From NCBI RefSeq assembly GCF_002873455.1, contig NZ_MCUN01000046.1:124001-188000 (forward strand): 64,000 bases of DNA, given 5' to 3'. Under the pieces are notes generated by a model. It ran no database searches. It was not told the DNA's origin and was given only the letters and a program-made list of their open reading frames with translations. The DNA is from Vibrio splendidus (lineage in GTDB: Bacteria > Pseudomonadota > Gammaproteobacteria > Enterobacterales > Vibrionaceae). Below are positions 54,469 to 63,822 of this stretch, in pieces (the stretch's first letter is position 1; the number at the start of each line of letters is the position of its first letter). A program made the translations under genes and the position numbers.

Positions 54469-54949
54469 GTTCTTCCTTGAGGTGACTTCGATAACTATTC
54501 AGCCATGCTACCAAATTTGGAGCATATTAATAACTATCCAAGTGCAATAAAAATATTTATTCACCAAATTTCAATCTTTCTGAAGTTTAATGTTTCATCA
54601 TTGTGATGCTGATTCAGAATATTAACCTAGTCAATTGTCAATATAAAAATCTAAATCTCGTTGCACCAACAGTGTGAACCGCTGCACTATTTACATTAAG
54701 TTAACATTTGGTCATTCTAATTGTGTTCGGATTTGTGATTTCATTCAAAATTCTTTTTAAATTATACATTTGTGAAAGTACGGATCCTTTCCTAACCTTA
54801 TAAATAGTTGTTTAAATCGCACACAGTTTCATTTGCAAAATGCAACCAGTTTGATTTGAGTAACAAGGTCATAAAAAACGCAACACATACAGAAAAACTC
54901 AAATGAGCACGAGTATCAGGTGTCACCTGGTTAACAAGGAAGGATACAA
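54469..54949. other. Long regulatory region upstream of aapJ
   Basis: About 480 AT-rich bases without a gene between the divergent siroheme synthase gene and aapJ. A CRP-like half-perfect site lies at 54734-54749 (TGTGA, six bases, TCAAA). It must hold promoters for both directions. Confidence 0.4.
54734..54749. promoter_or_regulatory. Weak CRP-like site
   Basis: TGTGATTTCATTCAAA matches the CRP core TGTGA-N6-TCACA at 9 of 10 fixed positions. About 200 bp upstream of aapJ, further than usual for direct activation. Confidence 0.3.
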
Positions 54950-55978
54950 ATGACAAATAAATTAACACTTCTTGCTTCAGTAGTAGCTGCATCAACTGCG
55001 ATGATGGCAACATCAGCATCAGCGGCAGAAAGCACTCTGGACAAAGTCACATCTCAAGGCTTTTTAACTTGTGGTGTAAGTACCGGTCTTCCAGGGTTCT
55101 CTAACCCTAACTCAAAAGGTGAATGGGAAGGAATCGATGTTGAGTATTGTCAGGCTCTTGCAGCGGCTGTACTCGGTGACAAAACTAAAGTTAAGTATGT
55201 ACCTCTTACTGCTAAAGAACGTTTTACCGCGCTTCAATCTGGCGAAATCGACGTACTATCTCGTAACACAACATGGACACTACATCGTGACACTGCTCTA
55301 GGTCTGAACTTCGTAGGCGTTAATTACTACGATGGTCAAGGCTTCATGGTTAAGAAAGAACTCGGTCTTACAACTGCTCAAGAACTTGATGGCGCTTCTG
55401 TCTGTGTTCAATCAGGTACAACAACTGAACTTAACCTAGCCGATTACTTCCGTAACAGCGGCATGTCTTACAAGCCAGTGGTATTCGATACGGCAGCACA
55501 AACATCTAAAGGTTTCGACGCGGGTCGTTGTGATGTGCTAACGACTGACCAATCTGGTCTATACGCACTTCGCCTAAACCTAGCTGATCCTAAATCTGCA
55601 CAGGTACTTCCTGAAATCATCTCTAAAGAGCCTCTAGGCCCTGTTGTTCGTCAAGATGATGACAAGTGGTTCAATGTTGCTAAATGGACACTTTCAGCAA
55701 TGATTAACGCAGAAGAGTACGGTATCTCTTCTAAGAATGCTGATGAAATGCTTAAGTCAAAAGATCCAAACATTAAGCGTATTCTTGGTGTTGACGGTCC
55801 TAAAGGTAAAGGCCTAGGTATTCGCGACGATTGGGGTTACCAAGTCATTAAACAAGTTGGTAACTACGGTGAGAGCTTCGAACGTACTGTTGGTACAGGT
55901 TCACCACTACAGATTTCTCGTGGCGTAAACGCACTATGGAATGCGGGCGGCTTTATGTACGCTCCACCAATCCGTTAA
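54950..55978 (+). CDS. aapJ: General L-amino-acid ABC transporter, periplasmic binding protein
   Basis: 342 residues. Signal peptide ending ATSASAAES, then the SBP_bac_3 domain: GFLTCGVSTGLPGFS, GIDVEYCQALAAAVLGDKTKVKYVPLTAKERFTALQSGEID and GASVCVQSGTTTELNLADYF. This is the AapJ/YhdW group, which binds a broad range of L-amino acids. AAGGA precedes the ATG. First gene of aapJQMP; a hairpin behind it likely gives extra aapJ mRNA. Confidence 0.93.
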   Translation: MTNKLTLLASVVAASTAMMATSASAAESTLDKVTSQGFLTCGVSTGLPGFSNPNSKGEWEGIDVEYCQALAAAVLGDKTKVKYVPLTAKERFTALQSGEIDVLSRNTTWTLHRDTALGLNFVGVNYYDGQGFMVKKELGLTTAQELDGASVCVQSGTTTELNLADYFRNSGMSYKPVVFDTAAQTSKGFDAGRCDVLTTDQSGLYALRLNLADPKSAQVLPEIISKEPLGPVVRQDDDKWFNVAKWTLSAMINAEEYGISSKNADEMLKSKDPNIKRILGVDGPKGKGLGIRDDWGYQVIKQVGNYGESFERTVGTGSPLQISRGVNALWNAGGFMYAPPIR

Positions 55979-55997
55979 TAAATTTACAAGCATCAAT

Positions 55998-56019
55998 TAG
56001 GGCGGACTTTTCCGCCCTA
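55998..56019 (+). terminator. Intra-operon hairpin after aapJ
   Basis: Perfect 9-bp repeat TAGGGCGGA / TCCGCCCTA between aapJ and aapQ, followed by only a short T-rich tail; typical attenuator that raises binding-protein over permease levels. Confidence 0.75.
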
Positions 56020-56049
56020 TTTATTAAATGGATTTGAGGTTATAGCAGT

Positions 56050-57255
56050 ATGAAACCTAATGAAACTATTTCTCCAGCTCAGGCAAAGCCACAGCCCAAA
56101 AGTGCCAACCTTTTTTACAACCCAACTTTTCGTTCAATTGTTTTCCAGATTCTCGCCGTCGGGGCGCTTTGTGCTTTCTTTTACACGATCGTAAATAATG
56201 CACTCACTAACTTAGATTCCCGTGGTATCGCCACTGGTTTTGACTTTCTATCCCAAGAAGCTGGTTTTGGTATCGGCTTAACACTGATTGAATACGACGA
56301 AACATTCTCATATGGTCGTACCTTCTTTATCGGTCTTCTCAATACCGCTTTGGTTTCTGTACTCGGCATCATGTTAGCCACGGTACTGGGTTTTAGTATG
56401 GGTATCGCAAGACTTTCTTCAAACTGGCTGGTTAGCCGATTTGCGGCTATCTATATTGAGATATTCCGAAACATCCCTCTTCTGTTACAAATCTTTTTCT
56501 GGTACTTCGCCGTTCTACAAGCCTTACCTTCTGCTCGTCAAAGTATGAGCCTTGGTGAAGCCATTTTCTTGAACGTACGTGGTTTGTACTTCCCTGCACC
56601 AGTGTTAGAGCAAGGCAGTAGCATTGTGATCGCATCATTGATTACTGGTGTCATCGCTACTTTTGTTATCAACATCTGGGCTAATAACAAACAAAAGCTA
56701 ACTGGCCAACAAACACCAATGTTGCGAATTGCTGCGGCGTTGATTGTGGGCTTACCATTGGTAACTTACTTTGTTATGGGAATGCCTATCTCTGCGGAGT
56801 ACCCTGTTTTAAAAGGGTTTAACTTCAAAGGTGGTATCAGCATTATCCCTGAACTTGCTGCATTGATGCTTGCTTTAAGTATCTACACAGCAGCATTCAT
56901 CGCTGAGATTGTGCGTTCAGGTATCAACGCGGTAAACCATGGGCAAACAGAAGCTGCGATGTCTCTGGGCCTCCCAAGAACAAGAACCCTTAAGCTGGTG
57001 ATTATTCCGCAAGCATTAAGAATTATCATTCCACCATTAACCAGTCAGTATTTAAACCTGACCAAAAACTCATCACTTGCGATGGCCATTGGTTATCCCG
57101 ATCTTGTCTCTGTATTTGCAGGCACAACATTGAACCAAACAGGACAAGCTATTGAAGTAATCGCGATGACTATGGGCGTCTACCTGACTCTAAGCCTATT
57201 AACATCCGCTCTAATGAACATATACAACCGCAAAGTAGCGTTGGTGGAGAGATAA
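56050..57255 (+). CDS. aapQ: Amino-acid ABC transporter permease AapQ
   Basis: 401 residues with about eight membrane helices. The EAA loop reads EAAMSLGLPRTRTLKLVIIPQALRIIIPP, the docking site for the ATPase. A long extra helical region before the core distinguishes AapQ from short HisM-like permeases. One base separates its stop from the aapM ATG. Confidence 0.92.
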   Translation: MKPNETISPAQAKPQPKSANLFYNPTFRSIVFQILAVGALCAFFYTIVNNALTNLDSRGIATGFDFLSQEAGFGIGLTLIEYDETFSYGRTFFIGLLNTALVSVLGIMLATVLGFSMGIARLSSNWLVSRFAAIYIEIFRNIPLLLQIFFWYFAVLQALPSARQSMSLGEAIFLNVRGLYFPAPVLEQGSSIVIASLITGVIATFVINIWANNKQKLTGQQTPMLRIAAALIVGLPLVTYFVMGMPISAEYPVLKGFNFKGGISIIPELAALMLALSIYTAAFIAEIVRSGINAVNHGQTEAAMSLGLPRTRTLKLVIIPQALRIIIPPLTSQYLNLTKNSSLAMAIGYPDLVSVFAGTTLNQTGQAIEVIAMTMGVYLTLSLLTSALMNIYNRKVALVER

Positions 57256-57256
57256 G

Positions 57257-58354
57257 ATGAGTACACATCAATTTCAACCTGATCTTCCGCCTCCAGCGAA
57301 TACTGTTGGACCTGTCGGTTGGTTAAGAAAAAATCTATTTAATGGACCAATTAACAGTGTCGTCACTGTGGTGCTTGGTTATTTTGCTTTCACTTTATTG
57401 TGGGCAATAGCAGATTGGGCATTCATTAATGCTGATTGGATAGGAACAACTCGAGATGCCTGTACAAGTGATGGGGCATGTTGGGTTTTCATTAGTGTTC
57501 GCTGGGACCAATTCATGTATGGCTTCTATCCAGAAGCTGAACTGTGGCGCCCTCGCCTTTTCTACGCAACGTTAGCTATTTTTGTCGTTTTGTTAGCTTA
57601 CGAAAAAACACCTAAGCGCACGTGGATTTGGTTGTTCTTCGTAAACATCTACCCGTTTATCATTGCTGGCTTACTATACGGTGGGATATTTGGACTAGAG
57701 GTCGTTGATACACATAAATGGGGCGGCCTACTGGTTACACTGATCATCGCACTTGTTGGTATTGTAGTATCACTCCCTATTGGTGTTGCACTTGCACTTG
57801 GGCGTCGTTCAGAGATGCCTATTATCCGCAGTATGTGTACCGTTTACATCGAGATTTGGCGTGGCGTACCGCTGATTACGGTTTTATTCATGGCTTCGGT
57901 AATGCTTCCCCTCTTTTTATCTGAAGGAATGGAAACCGATAAACTGATCAGAGCGCTTGTCGGGGTTGTACTTTTTAGTGCTGCTTATATGGCAGAGGTA
58001 ATTCGTGGTGGTTTACAAGCAATACCAAAAGGTCAATACGAAGCTGCTGATGCCCTAGGATTAAGCTACTGGAAAAAAACAGGGCTTATCATTCTGCCTC
58101 AAGCTCTAAAAATCACAATCCCTTCAATTGTGAACACCTTCATTGGTTTGTTCAAAGATACCAGTCTTGTTTTGATTATCGGTATGTTTGATGTACTAGG
58201 GATTGGCCAAGCCGCGAATACCGACCCTGAATGGCTTGGTTTCTCCACAGAAAGTTATGTATTTGTCGCGTTAGTGTTCTGGGTGTTTTGTTTTGGCATG
58301 TCGAGATACTCGATTTGGCTAGAAAACAAACTTCACACCGGTCACAAACGATAA
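57257..58354 (+). CDS. aapM: Amino-acid ABC transporter permease AapM
   Basis: 365 residues, membrane protein with N-terminal extra helices and a C-terminal permease core: VYIEIWRGVPLITVLFM and the EAA loop YEAADALGLSYWKKTGLIILPQALKITIP. It pairs with AapQ. Starts 2 bases after aapQ ends, so expression is coupled. Confidence 0.92.
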   Translation: MSTHQFQPDLPPPANTVGPVGWLRKNLFNGPINSVVTVVLGYFAFTLLWAIADWAFINADWIGTTRDACTSDGACWVFISVRWDQFMYGFYPEAELWRPRLFYATLAIFVVLLAYEKTPKRTWIWLFFVNIYPFIIAGLLYGGIFGLEVVDTHKWGGLLVTLIIALVGIVVSLPIGVALALGRRSEMPIIRSMCTVYIEIWRGVPLITVLFMASVMLPLFLSEGMETDKLIRALVGVVLFSAAYMAEVIRGGLQAIPKGQYEAADALGLSYWKKTGLIILPQALKITIPSIVNTFIGLFKDTSLVLIIGMFDVLGIGQAANTDPEWLGFSTESYVFVALVFWVFCFGMSRYSIWLENKLHTGHKR

Positions 58355-58376
58355 TTAACAAGATCAAGGACGTATT

Positions 58377-59141
58377 ATGACGCAGCAAACAGAAAACAAC
58401 TCTCAAGGTCTTATGATCGAGTTAAAAGACATGAACAAGTGGTACGGTGAGTTCCACGTTCTTAAAAACATCAATTTGGAAGTTAAAAAAGGCGAGAAAA
58501 TCGTAATTTGTGGCCCTTCTGGTTCAGGTAAATCTACGATGATTCGCTGTATCAACCGATTAGAAGAACACCAAAAAGGTCATATCTTCGTTTCTGGCAA
58601 TGAATTGACAGAAGACCTGAAGAACATTGAAGCCGTTCGCCGCGATGTCGGTATGTGTTTCCAGCACTTCAACTTGTTCCCTCATCTAACGGTATTAGAA
58701 AACTGCACCTTAGCACCAATCTGGGTGAAAAAGATGCCGAAAGAGGAAGCCGAAGCCATCGCGATGAAATTCCTCGAGCGTGTGAAAATACCAGAGCAAG
58801 CGGATAAATTCCCAGGACAGCTTTCAGGTGGTCAACAGCAACGTGTAGCAATTGCTCGTTCTTTATGTATGAACCCGCAAGTTATGCTGTTTGATGAACC
58901 AACATCGGCACTCGATCCAGAAATGGTTCGTGAAGTATTAGATGTAATGGTTGAATTGGCCGAAGAAGGCATGACAATGTTGTGTGTAACGCACGAGATG
59001 GGTTTTGCTAAAGAAGTCGCAGACCGCGTCATCTTTATGGATGCAGGTGAAATCATAGAAGAGAACAACCCTGTCGACTTCTTTGAAAACCCACAATCGG
59101 ACAGAACGCAGAACTTCTTGAGCCAAATCTTGCACCATTAA
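58377..59141 (+). CDS. aapP: Amino-acid ABC transporter ATPase AapP
   Basis: 254 residues. Walker A GPSGSGKST, Q-loop MCFQHFNLF, signature LSGGQQQRVAIARSL, Walker B MLFDEPTSALD, switch His in CVTHEMGFA. Polar amino-acid uptake ATPase (HisP/GlnQ type). Last gene of the operon, 22 bp after aapM, followed by a strong terminator. Confidence 0.94.
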   Translation: MTQQTENNSQGLMIELKDMNKWYGEFHVLKNINLEVKKGEKIVICGPSGSGKSTMIRCINRLEEHQKGHIFVSGNELTEDLKNIEAVRRDVGMCFQHFNLFPHLTVLENCTLAPIWVKKMPKEEAEAIAMKFLERVKIPEQADKFPGQLSGGQQQRVAIARSLCMNPQVMLFDEPTSALDPEMVREVLDVMVELAEEGMTMLCVTHEMGFAKEVADRVIFMDAGEIIEENNPVDFFENPQSDRTQNFLSQILHH

Positions 59142-59160
59142 TGTGTTATGATGCATAAAC

Positions 59161-59188
59161 TATAGAGGCGGCTTAGGTCGCCTCTATA
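59161..59188 (+). terminator. aapJQMP terminator
   Basis: TATAGAGGCG / CGCCTCTATA perfect 10-bp repeat with following TTTTT, 20 bp after aapP. Confidence 0.9.
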
Positions 59189-59435
59189 TTTTTCAAGATT
59201 GTAGATAGTTTTCAAAGGTTATAAATCATTAGCCAGTAACTATAAAAGTTTGAACATCGAGTATAAGCGACTCTTTGTAAGTCATTGGAAACATTTTGTT
59301 ACACCTTAAGAAACACTTAACCGACTATTTTGATTATTATTTTAAGTATACAAAAGGAATGAAAGACTTGATTTTTCGAACTTTCAGCCCCATAAATGTA
59401 CTAATAACTATTGAAGTCACCTTACGAGGAAGATT

Positions 59436-60101
59436 ATGAACAGCCCTATGTTTTCACGCACAGCATCTCAAGAAAGTGCTCTGCAAACCAATAAAGTGTT
59501 GCGTAACACCTACGCACTACTGTCTATGACACTACTTTGGTCTGCTGTAGTAGCAGGCGTATCTATGGCGATGAACCTTCCTCGCCCTGGTCTTATCATT
59601 ATGCTAGTTGGTTTCTACGGCCTACTGTTCCTAACAGAAAAAAACCGTGACAACAGCATGGGTCTAGTCTTCACATTCCTATTTACAGGTTTCTTAGGCT
59701 ACACCATTGGTCCAATCTTAAACATGTACGTTGGCGCAGGCATGGGTGATGTCATCCTTACTGCACTTGGTGGTACAGCATTAGCCTTTATGGGTGCATC
59801 AGCTTACGCACTGACGACTAAACGTGACCTTTCATTCCTTAACGGTATGCTAATGGCTGGTTTTGTTGTTCTGCTAGTAGGGATGGTTGCAAACATCTTC
59901 CTACAAATGCCTCTACTGTCTTTAGCAATGAGCGGTATGTTCATCCTATTCTCGACTGGTGTTATTTTGCTAACAACGCAAAGCATCATCCGCGGTGGTG
60001 AGACGAACTACATCTCAGCAACGATTAGCTTGTATGTTTCTATCTACAACATCTTCATCAGCCTATTAAGTATCTTAGGCGTTATGAACAGCAACGACTA
60101 A
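59436..60101 (+). CDS. yccA: Bax inhibitor-1 (TMBIM) family inner-membrane protein YccA
   Basis: 221 residues, seven membrane helices, and a short N-terminal cytosolic tail (MNSPMFSRTASQESALQTNKVLRNTYALLSMTL). YccA is a substrate and modulator of the FtsH protease. GAGGAAG lies a few bases before the ATG. Upstream 250 bp hold its promoter; a strong terminator follows. In E. coli yccA is likewise next to tusE and yccX. Confidence 0.93.
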   Translation: MNSPMFSRTASQESALQTNKVLRNTYALLSMTLLWSAVVAGVSMAMNLPRPGLIIMLVGFYGLLFLTEKNRDNSMGLVFTFLFTGFLGYTIGPILNMYVGAGMGDVILTALGGTALAFMGASAYALTTKRDLSFLNGMLMAGFVVLLVGMVANIFLQMPLLSLAMSGMFILFSTGVILLTTQSIIRGGETNYISATISLYVSIYNIFISLLSILGVMNSND

Positions 60102-60122
60102 TCTACCTGTCGATGAAAATAT

Positions 60123-60150
60123 AGCCCAAGAGCCTGCTCTTGGGCTTTTT
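60123..60150 (+). terminator. yccA terminator
   Basis: AGCCCAAGAGC-ct-GCTCTTGGGCT then TTTTT, 20 bp after the yccA stop. Confidence 0.9.
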
Positions 60151-60256
60151 TGCATCTATAACTGCAATAATTCTATAGTTAGTCACAATATCTATTGAGA
60201 AATGTAAACTTGGTCATGTACCCTATCTGCATAGTTAATTGGATTCTGGATTATAC

Positions 60257-60586
60257 ATGTTTGAATATAATGGCAAGCAAATCGAAACCGACGCTCAAGG
60301 CTACCTATTGGACTACACACAATGGGAAGAAGGTATGATTGAGATTCTTGCTCAAGACGAGGCGATTGAGCTGACTGATGCGCACTTAGAAGTGGTACAT
60401 TTTGTAAGAAGCTTTTACGAAGAGTTCAAAACCTCTCCTGCTGTTCGTATGCTCGTTAAAGCGATGGAAAAAGCGCACGGCCCAGAGAAAGGTAACAGTA
60501 AGTACCTGTTCAAGTTATTCAAGAAAGGCCCCGCTAAACAAGCAACCAAGCTCGCTGGTTTACCTAAACCAGCAAAATGCTTGTAA
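60257..60586 (+). CDS. tusE: Sulfur relay protein TusE (DsrC family)
   Basis: 109 residues starting MFEYNGKQIETDAQGYLLDYTQWEEGMIEILAQ, then FVRSFYEEFKTSPAVRMLVKAM, and the penultimate Cys in KPAKCL that carries the persulfide. TusE takes sulfur from TusBCD and passes it to MnmA for tRNA 2-thiouridine. An in-frame TTG 18 nt upstream is ignored because the family starts at the ATG at 60257. Convergent with acyP. Confidence 0.93.
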   Translation: MFEYNGKQIETDAQGYLLDYTQWEEGMIEILAQDEAIELTDAHLEVVHFVRSFYEEFKTSPAVRMLVKAMEKAHGPEKGNSKYLFKLFKKGPAKQATKLAGLPKPAKCL

Positions 60587-60648
60587 CTCTTAAACAGCTT
60601 TAGGTTACTTTACTCTCAAGGTAAAGCGGAAATACTGTAGTGCGCTAG

Positions 60649-60936
60649 CTACAGTATTTTAAAGTCCCCTATACGTACATCTTGTAGCTCATTGTCTTTA
60701 GCTAGGTGCATCACTACACGGCTTACTGTTGCTGTCGAAGGACCAATATTAAGCCACGCGTGTAACTTCTCTATTTGCTTACCCTCTCCGACAGCTAACA
60801 CTTCAACTCGACCATCATTTAGGTTCTTTGCATAGCCTGAAATATCCAGAGCTTGTGCCTGTCTACTAGTGTGATAGCGAAAACCAACACACTGAACTAC
60901 GCCTGACACGACAAAAATATATTGTGAACTTTCCAT
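60649..60936 (-). CDS. acyP: Acylphosphatase
   Basis: 95 residues. The phosphate loop reads GVVQCVGFRYHT where nearly all homologues have VQGVGFR; the catalytic Arg and the Asn in GYAKNLNDG are kept. It hydrolyses the carboxyl-phosphate bond. The Gly-to-Cys change in the phosphate loop is worth noting, as it might form a disulfide or tune activity. In the conserved block with tusE, yccA and rlmI. Confidence 0.9.
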   Translation of the reverse strand: MESSQYIFVVSGVVQCVGFRYHTSRQAQALDISGYAKNLNDGRVEVLAVGEGKQIEKLHAWLNIGPSTATVSRVVMHLAKDNELQDVRIGDFKIL

Positions 60937-61024
60937 AACGTTGCCTCATAAATTGCATGAATGGTATCGTTGCGATTCTATTCATTCACCGCTTATTGGT
61001 GGACTTACTTCGAGTATAACGATT

Positions 61025-62428
61025 ATGAAAGAAATCCCATTTCGTTGGATTGATAAATATCTCATTCACCTAAAAATCCAAGAAAAGTTCTATCTACTCT
61101 TCTTATTACCTCTTCTCGCCCTGGTTATATTGACTCTTGTTTTAGATAGCGCCGCGGACTCTTTGCTTGCTCATCTTTATCAAGAAGAAATGCTCTTGAT
61201 GAAAGGGCTAATCGAGGCAGGTCAACTCACTAAAGACCAAGTGGCTCAGCTTGTCAGTAACTCTGGCACCATCTCTTTAGGTTATGGTATTGGTTCCGTC
61301 TCAGTTATGAACGGTGCATTCAGCTTAGTTGCTAACCATGACCAAAACTTATGGTCAGCTCTATCCACGACTCAGGTTTCGATTATCGCAGTAACCCTAA
61401 CGCTTATCGCGCTAGGTGTTTACTACATCATGACTTTCATCGGTGGCGCAATGTTCTCTATGAACAAAGCGTTAAGCACACTAGCGAGTGGTGATCTCAC
61501 CTGTCGTATGAACTACTTCCTCGTTCGTGATGAGTTCAGTGAAATCGCAATTACTATTGATAAAGTGGCAGAACGTGAACAAAACATGGTTCTTTCCATT
61601 CAAGAATCTGTCGCACTCATGCAACAGATCAGTTCTGACTTAAACCAGTCGACACAACAAAGCTCTGACATCTCGGGTAATCAACAAGAACATTTGAATA
61701 GCCTAGCGAGCGCAACAGAACAAATGGCAGCAACTATTCGCGAAGTCGCAACTCTTGCTCATGAGTCTAGCTCTCAAACTATGGACGCTCGTGGTGTTGC
61801 ACAGAGTGGTCAAGTTAAGGTTTCAAATACACTGGAATCTATCTCGAGCCTATCTCAAGAAATTCAATCAGCTTCGCAAGCGGTAGAAGAGCTTGATGCT
61901 AACGCAGCGCAAATTGATGAAGTGGTCGCGACCATTAATGGTATTTCACAGCAAACAAATCTACTGGCATTAAACGCAGCTATCGAAGCTGCACGTGCCG
62001 GTGAGCAAGGTCGTGGATTCGCAGTTGTTGCCGATGAAGTCCGAGCTCTTGCTGGAAGAACACAGCAAGCAACCGTTGAAATCCAAAGCATGATTGAATC
62101 ATTACAACGTAACAGCCAATCACTAACTAAGTTAATGGAAGTGACGGTGAGCAACGCAAATGAAGGTCAAACATTGATGTCAGAAGTGAACGTTGAGATC
62201 GGCTCGTTAGCTGAAAAGAACCAGTCTATTTCTGATAGCAGTACTCAGATTGCTACTGCAGCTGAAGAGCAAGGCGTTGTTGCTGACAACATTGCACAAA
62301 GTGTTGAAGAGATCCGCCATCAATCAGACAGCATCTGTGAAATGATCAGTAAGAGTAATTCCAATGTTGACCAACTTCGTAAGCAAAGCGATACGATGGA
62401 AGGTTTGCTGACAGGTCTTAAAGCTTAA
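61025..62428 (+). CDS. Methyl-accepting chemotaxis protein
   Basis: 467 residues starting MKEIPFRWIDKYLIHLKIQEKFYLLFLLP; two membrane helices (about 22-42 and 120-150), a periplasmic loop of only about 75 residues, HAMP-like linker, then a long coiled coil with hairpin tip EVATINGISQQTNLLALNAA...RAGEQGRGFAVVADEVR (split here), the CheA/CheW contact site. The loop is too small for a usual Cache or 4HB domain, so signal recognition is unknown. The frame opens at TTG 60941; the ATG at 61025 is preferred because the earlier part is not membrane-protein-like. Confidence 0.93.
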   Translation: MKEIPFRWIDKYLIHLKIQEKFYLLFLLPLLALVILTLVLDSAADSLLAHLYQEEMLLMKGLIEAGQLTKDQVAQLVSNSGTISLGYGIGSVSVMNGAFSLVANHDQNLWSALSTTQVSIIAVTLTLIALGVYYIMTFIGGAMFSMNKALSTLASGDLTCRMNYFLVRDEFSEIAITIDKVAEREQNMVLSIQESVALMQQISSDLNQSTQQSSDISGNQQEHLNSLASATEQMAATIREVATLAHESSSQTMDARGVAQSGQVKVSNTLESISSLSQEIQSASQAVEELDANAAQIDEVVATINGISQQTNLLALNAAIEAARAGEQGRGFAVVADEVRALAGRTQQATVEIQSMIESLQRNSQSLTKLMEVTVSNANEGQTLMSEVNVEIGSLAEKNQSISDSSTQIATAAEEQGVVADNIAQSVEEIRHQSDSICEMISKSNSNVDQLRKQSDTMEGLLTGLKA

Positions 62429-62467
62429 TACTGATATCTAACCACTATGTGTTAATTAATCATTGCT

Positions 62468-62490
62468 AGGGCTGCTTCTGCAGCCCTTTC
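62468..62490 (+). terminator. Chemoreceptor gene terminator
   Basis: AGGGCTGC-ttct-GCAGCCCT with TTTCTT tail, 40 bp after the stop. Confidence 0.8.
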
Positions 62491-62557
62491 TTATTTGCTT
62501 TTCCCTTGTACTTCCCCGACAATACCCCTCCTTCAAATTCAACAAACAGAGTAAATT

Positions 62558-63751
62558 ATGACTCCTTCAATTCATCTAGCTAAAGGCCGAGATAAATCAC
62601 TACGCCGCAAACACCCTTGGGTATTTTCACGCGGTATCGATAAGGTCGAAGGCGAACCACAACAAGGTGAAACTGTAGACGTATATGCTCAAAATGGTCA
62701 GTGGCTCGCAAAAGCAGCTTACTCACCAGAATCTCAAATTCGCGCTCGTGTTTGGACATTTGAAAAAGAAGAAATCAATAAAGCGTTTTTCATCAAAAGA
62801 TTTAAAGACGCACAATCATTACGTGAAGATATTATCGAACGCGATGGCCTAACAGGATACCGCTTAACGGCAGCTGAATCTGACGGCCTGCCAGGTATTA
62901 CTATCGACAAGTACCAAGACTTCTTAGTTTGCCAACTACTGAGTGCTGGCGCAGAATTCAACAAAAACGTTATCGTTGAAGCGTTAGTTGAATGCTTCCC
63001 TGAATGTAATATTTACGAACGATCTGACGTAGCGGTTCGTAAAAAAGAAGGTTTAGAGCAAACTGTCGGCGTACTGCATGGCGAAGAGCCACCTAAGTCA
63101 GTAGTCATAGAAGAAAATGGCGTGAAAATCAGCGTAAACATCATGGAAGGCCACAAGACTGGCTTCTACATGGACCAACGTGATAGCCGTAAAGAATCTA
63201 TGAAATACGTTAAAGGCAAAGATGTCCTTAACTGTTTCTCATACACCGGTGGTTTTGGCCTTTACGCACTTAAAGGCGACGCAAAGCGTGTAATCAACGC
63301 AGACGTATCTCAACTCGCTCTGGATACGGCTAAGTTCAACGCTGAACTGAATGAGTTTGATATCTCGAAAAAGCGTGCTGTATTCCTAAACGCAGACGTA
63401 TTCAAACTACTTCGCGAATACCGAGACCAAGGCACTAAGTTTGATGTCGTTATTATGGATCCACCAAAGTTTGTTTCAAGCAAGAACAACCTAACATCAG
63501 GTGCTAACGGCTATAAAGACGTTAACATGCTAGCGATGCAAATCCTTAAGCCTGGTGGAACACTACTCACCTACTCTTGCTCAGGTTTGATGAGTGCTGA
63601 CCTATTCCAAAAAATCATCGCTGACGCCGCTCTAGATGCGGGCAGAACAGTGAAGTTTGTTGAACGCTTCGAGCAAGCTGCCGATCACTTGATCGATACC
63701 GCTTACCCAGAAGGTTTCTATCTGAAAGGTTTTGCTTGTAAGGTGCTTTAA
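62558..63751 (+). CDS. rlmI: 23S rRNA m5C1962 methyltransferase RlmI
   Basis: 397 residues: N-terminal PUA domain (SIHLAKGRDKSLRRKHPWVFSRGI), EEHD-like beta hairpin, then the Rossmann methyltransferase with GFYMDQRDSRKE, VLNCFSYTGGFG and MDPPKFVSSKNNL, and catalytic cysteine in TYSCSGLMS. It methylates C1962 in 23S rRNA. Single gene with its own terminator. Confidence 0.96.
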   Translation: MTPSIHLAKGRDKSLRRKHPWVFSRGIDKVEGEPQQGETVDVYAQNGQWLAKAAYSPESQIRARVWTFEKEEINKAFFIKRFKDAQSLREDIIERDGLTGYRLTAAESDGLPGITIDKYQDFLVCQLLSAGAEFNKNVIVEALVECFPECNIYERSDVAVRKKEGLEQTVGVLHGEEPPKSVVIEENGVKISVNIMEGHKTGFYMDQRDSRKESMKYVKGKDVLNCFSYTGGFGLYALKGDAKRVINADVSQLALDTAKFNAELNEFDISKKRAVFLNADVFKLLREYRDQGTKFDVVIMDPPKFVSSKNNLTSGANGYKDVNMLAMQILKPGGTLLTYSCSGLMSADLFQKIIADAALDAGRTVKFVERFEQAADHLIDTAYPEGFYLKGFACKVL

Positions 63752-63796
63752 TTCTAGTGCTTTAGAGTCTAGCTTTTATAGCAAAACAGACGCATT

Positions 63797-63820
63797 AAAA
63801 AAGGGCCTTTCGGCCCTTTT
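63797..63820. terminator. Bidirectional terminator rlmI / adhesin
   Basis: AAAAGGGCC-tttc-GGCCCTTTT with flanking A and T tracts, between rlmI (plus) and the adhesin (minus). Confidence 0.9.
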
Positions 63821-63822
63821 GT

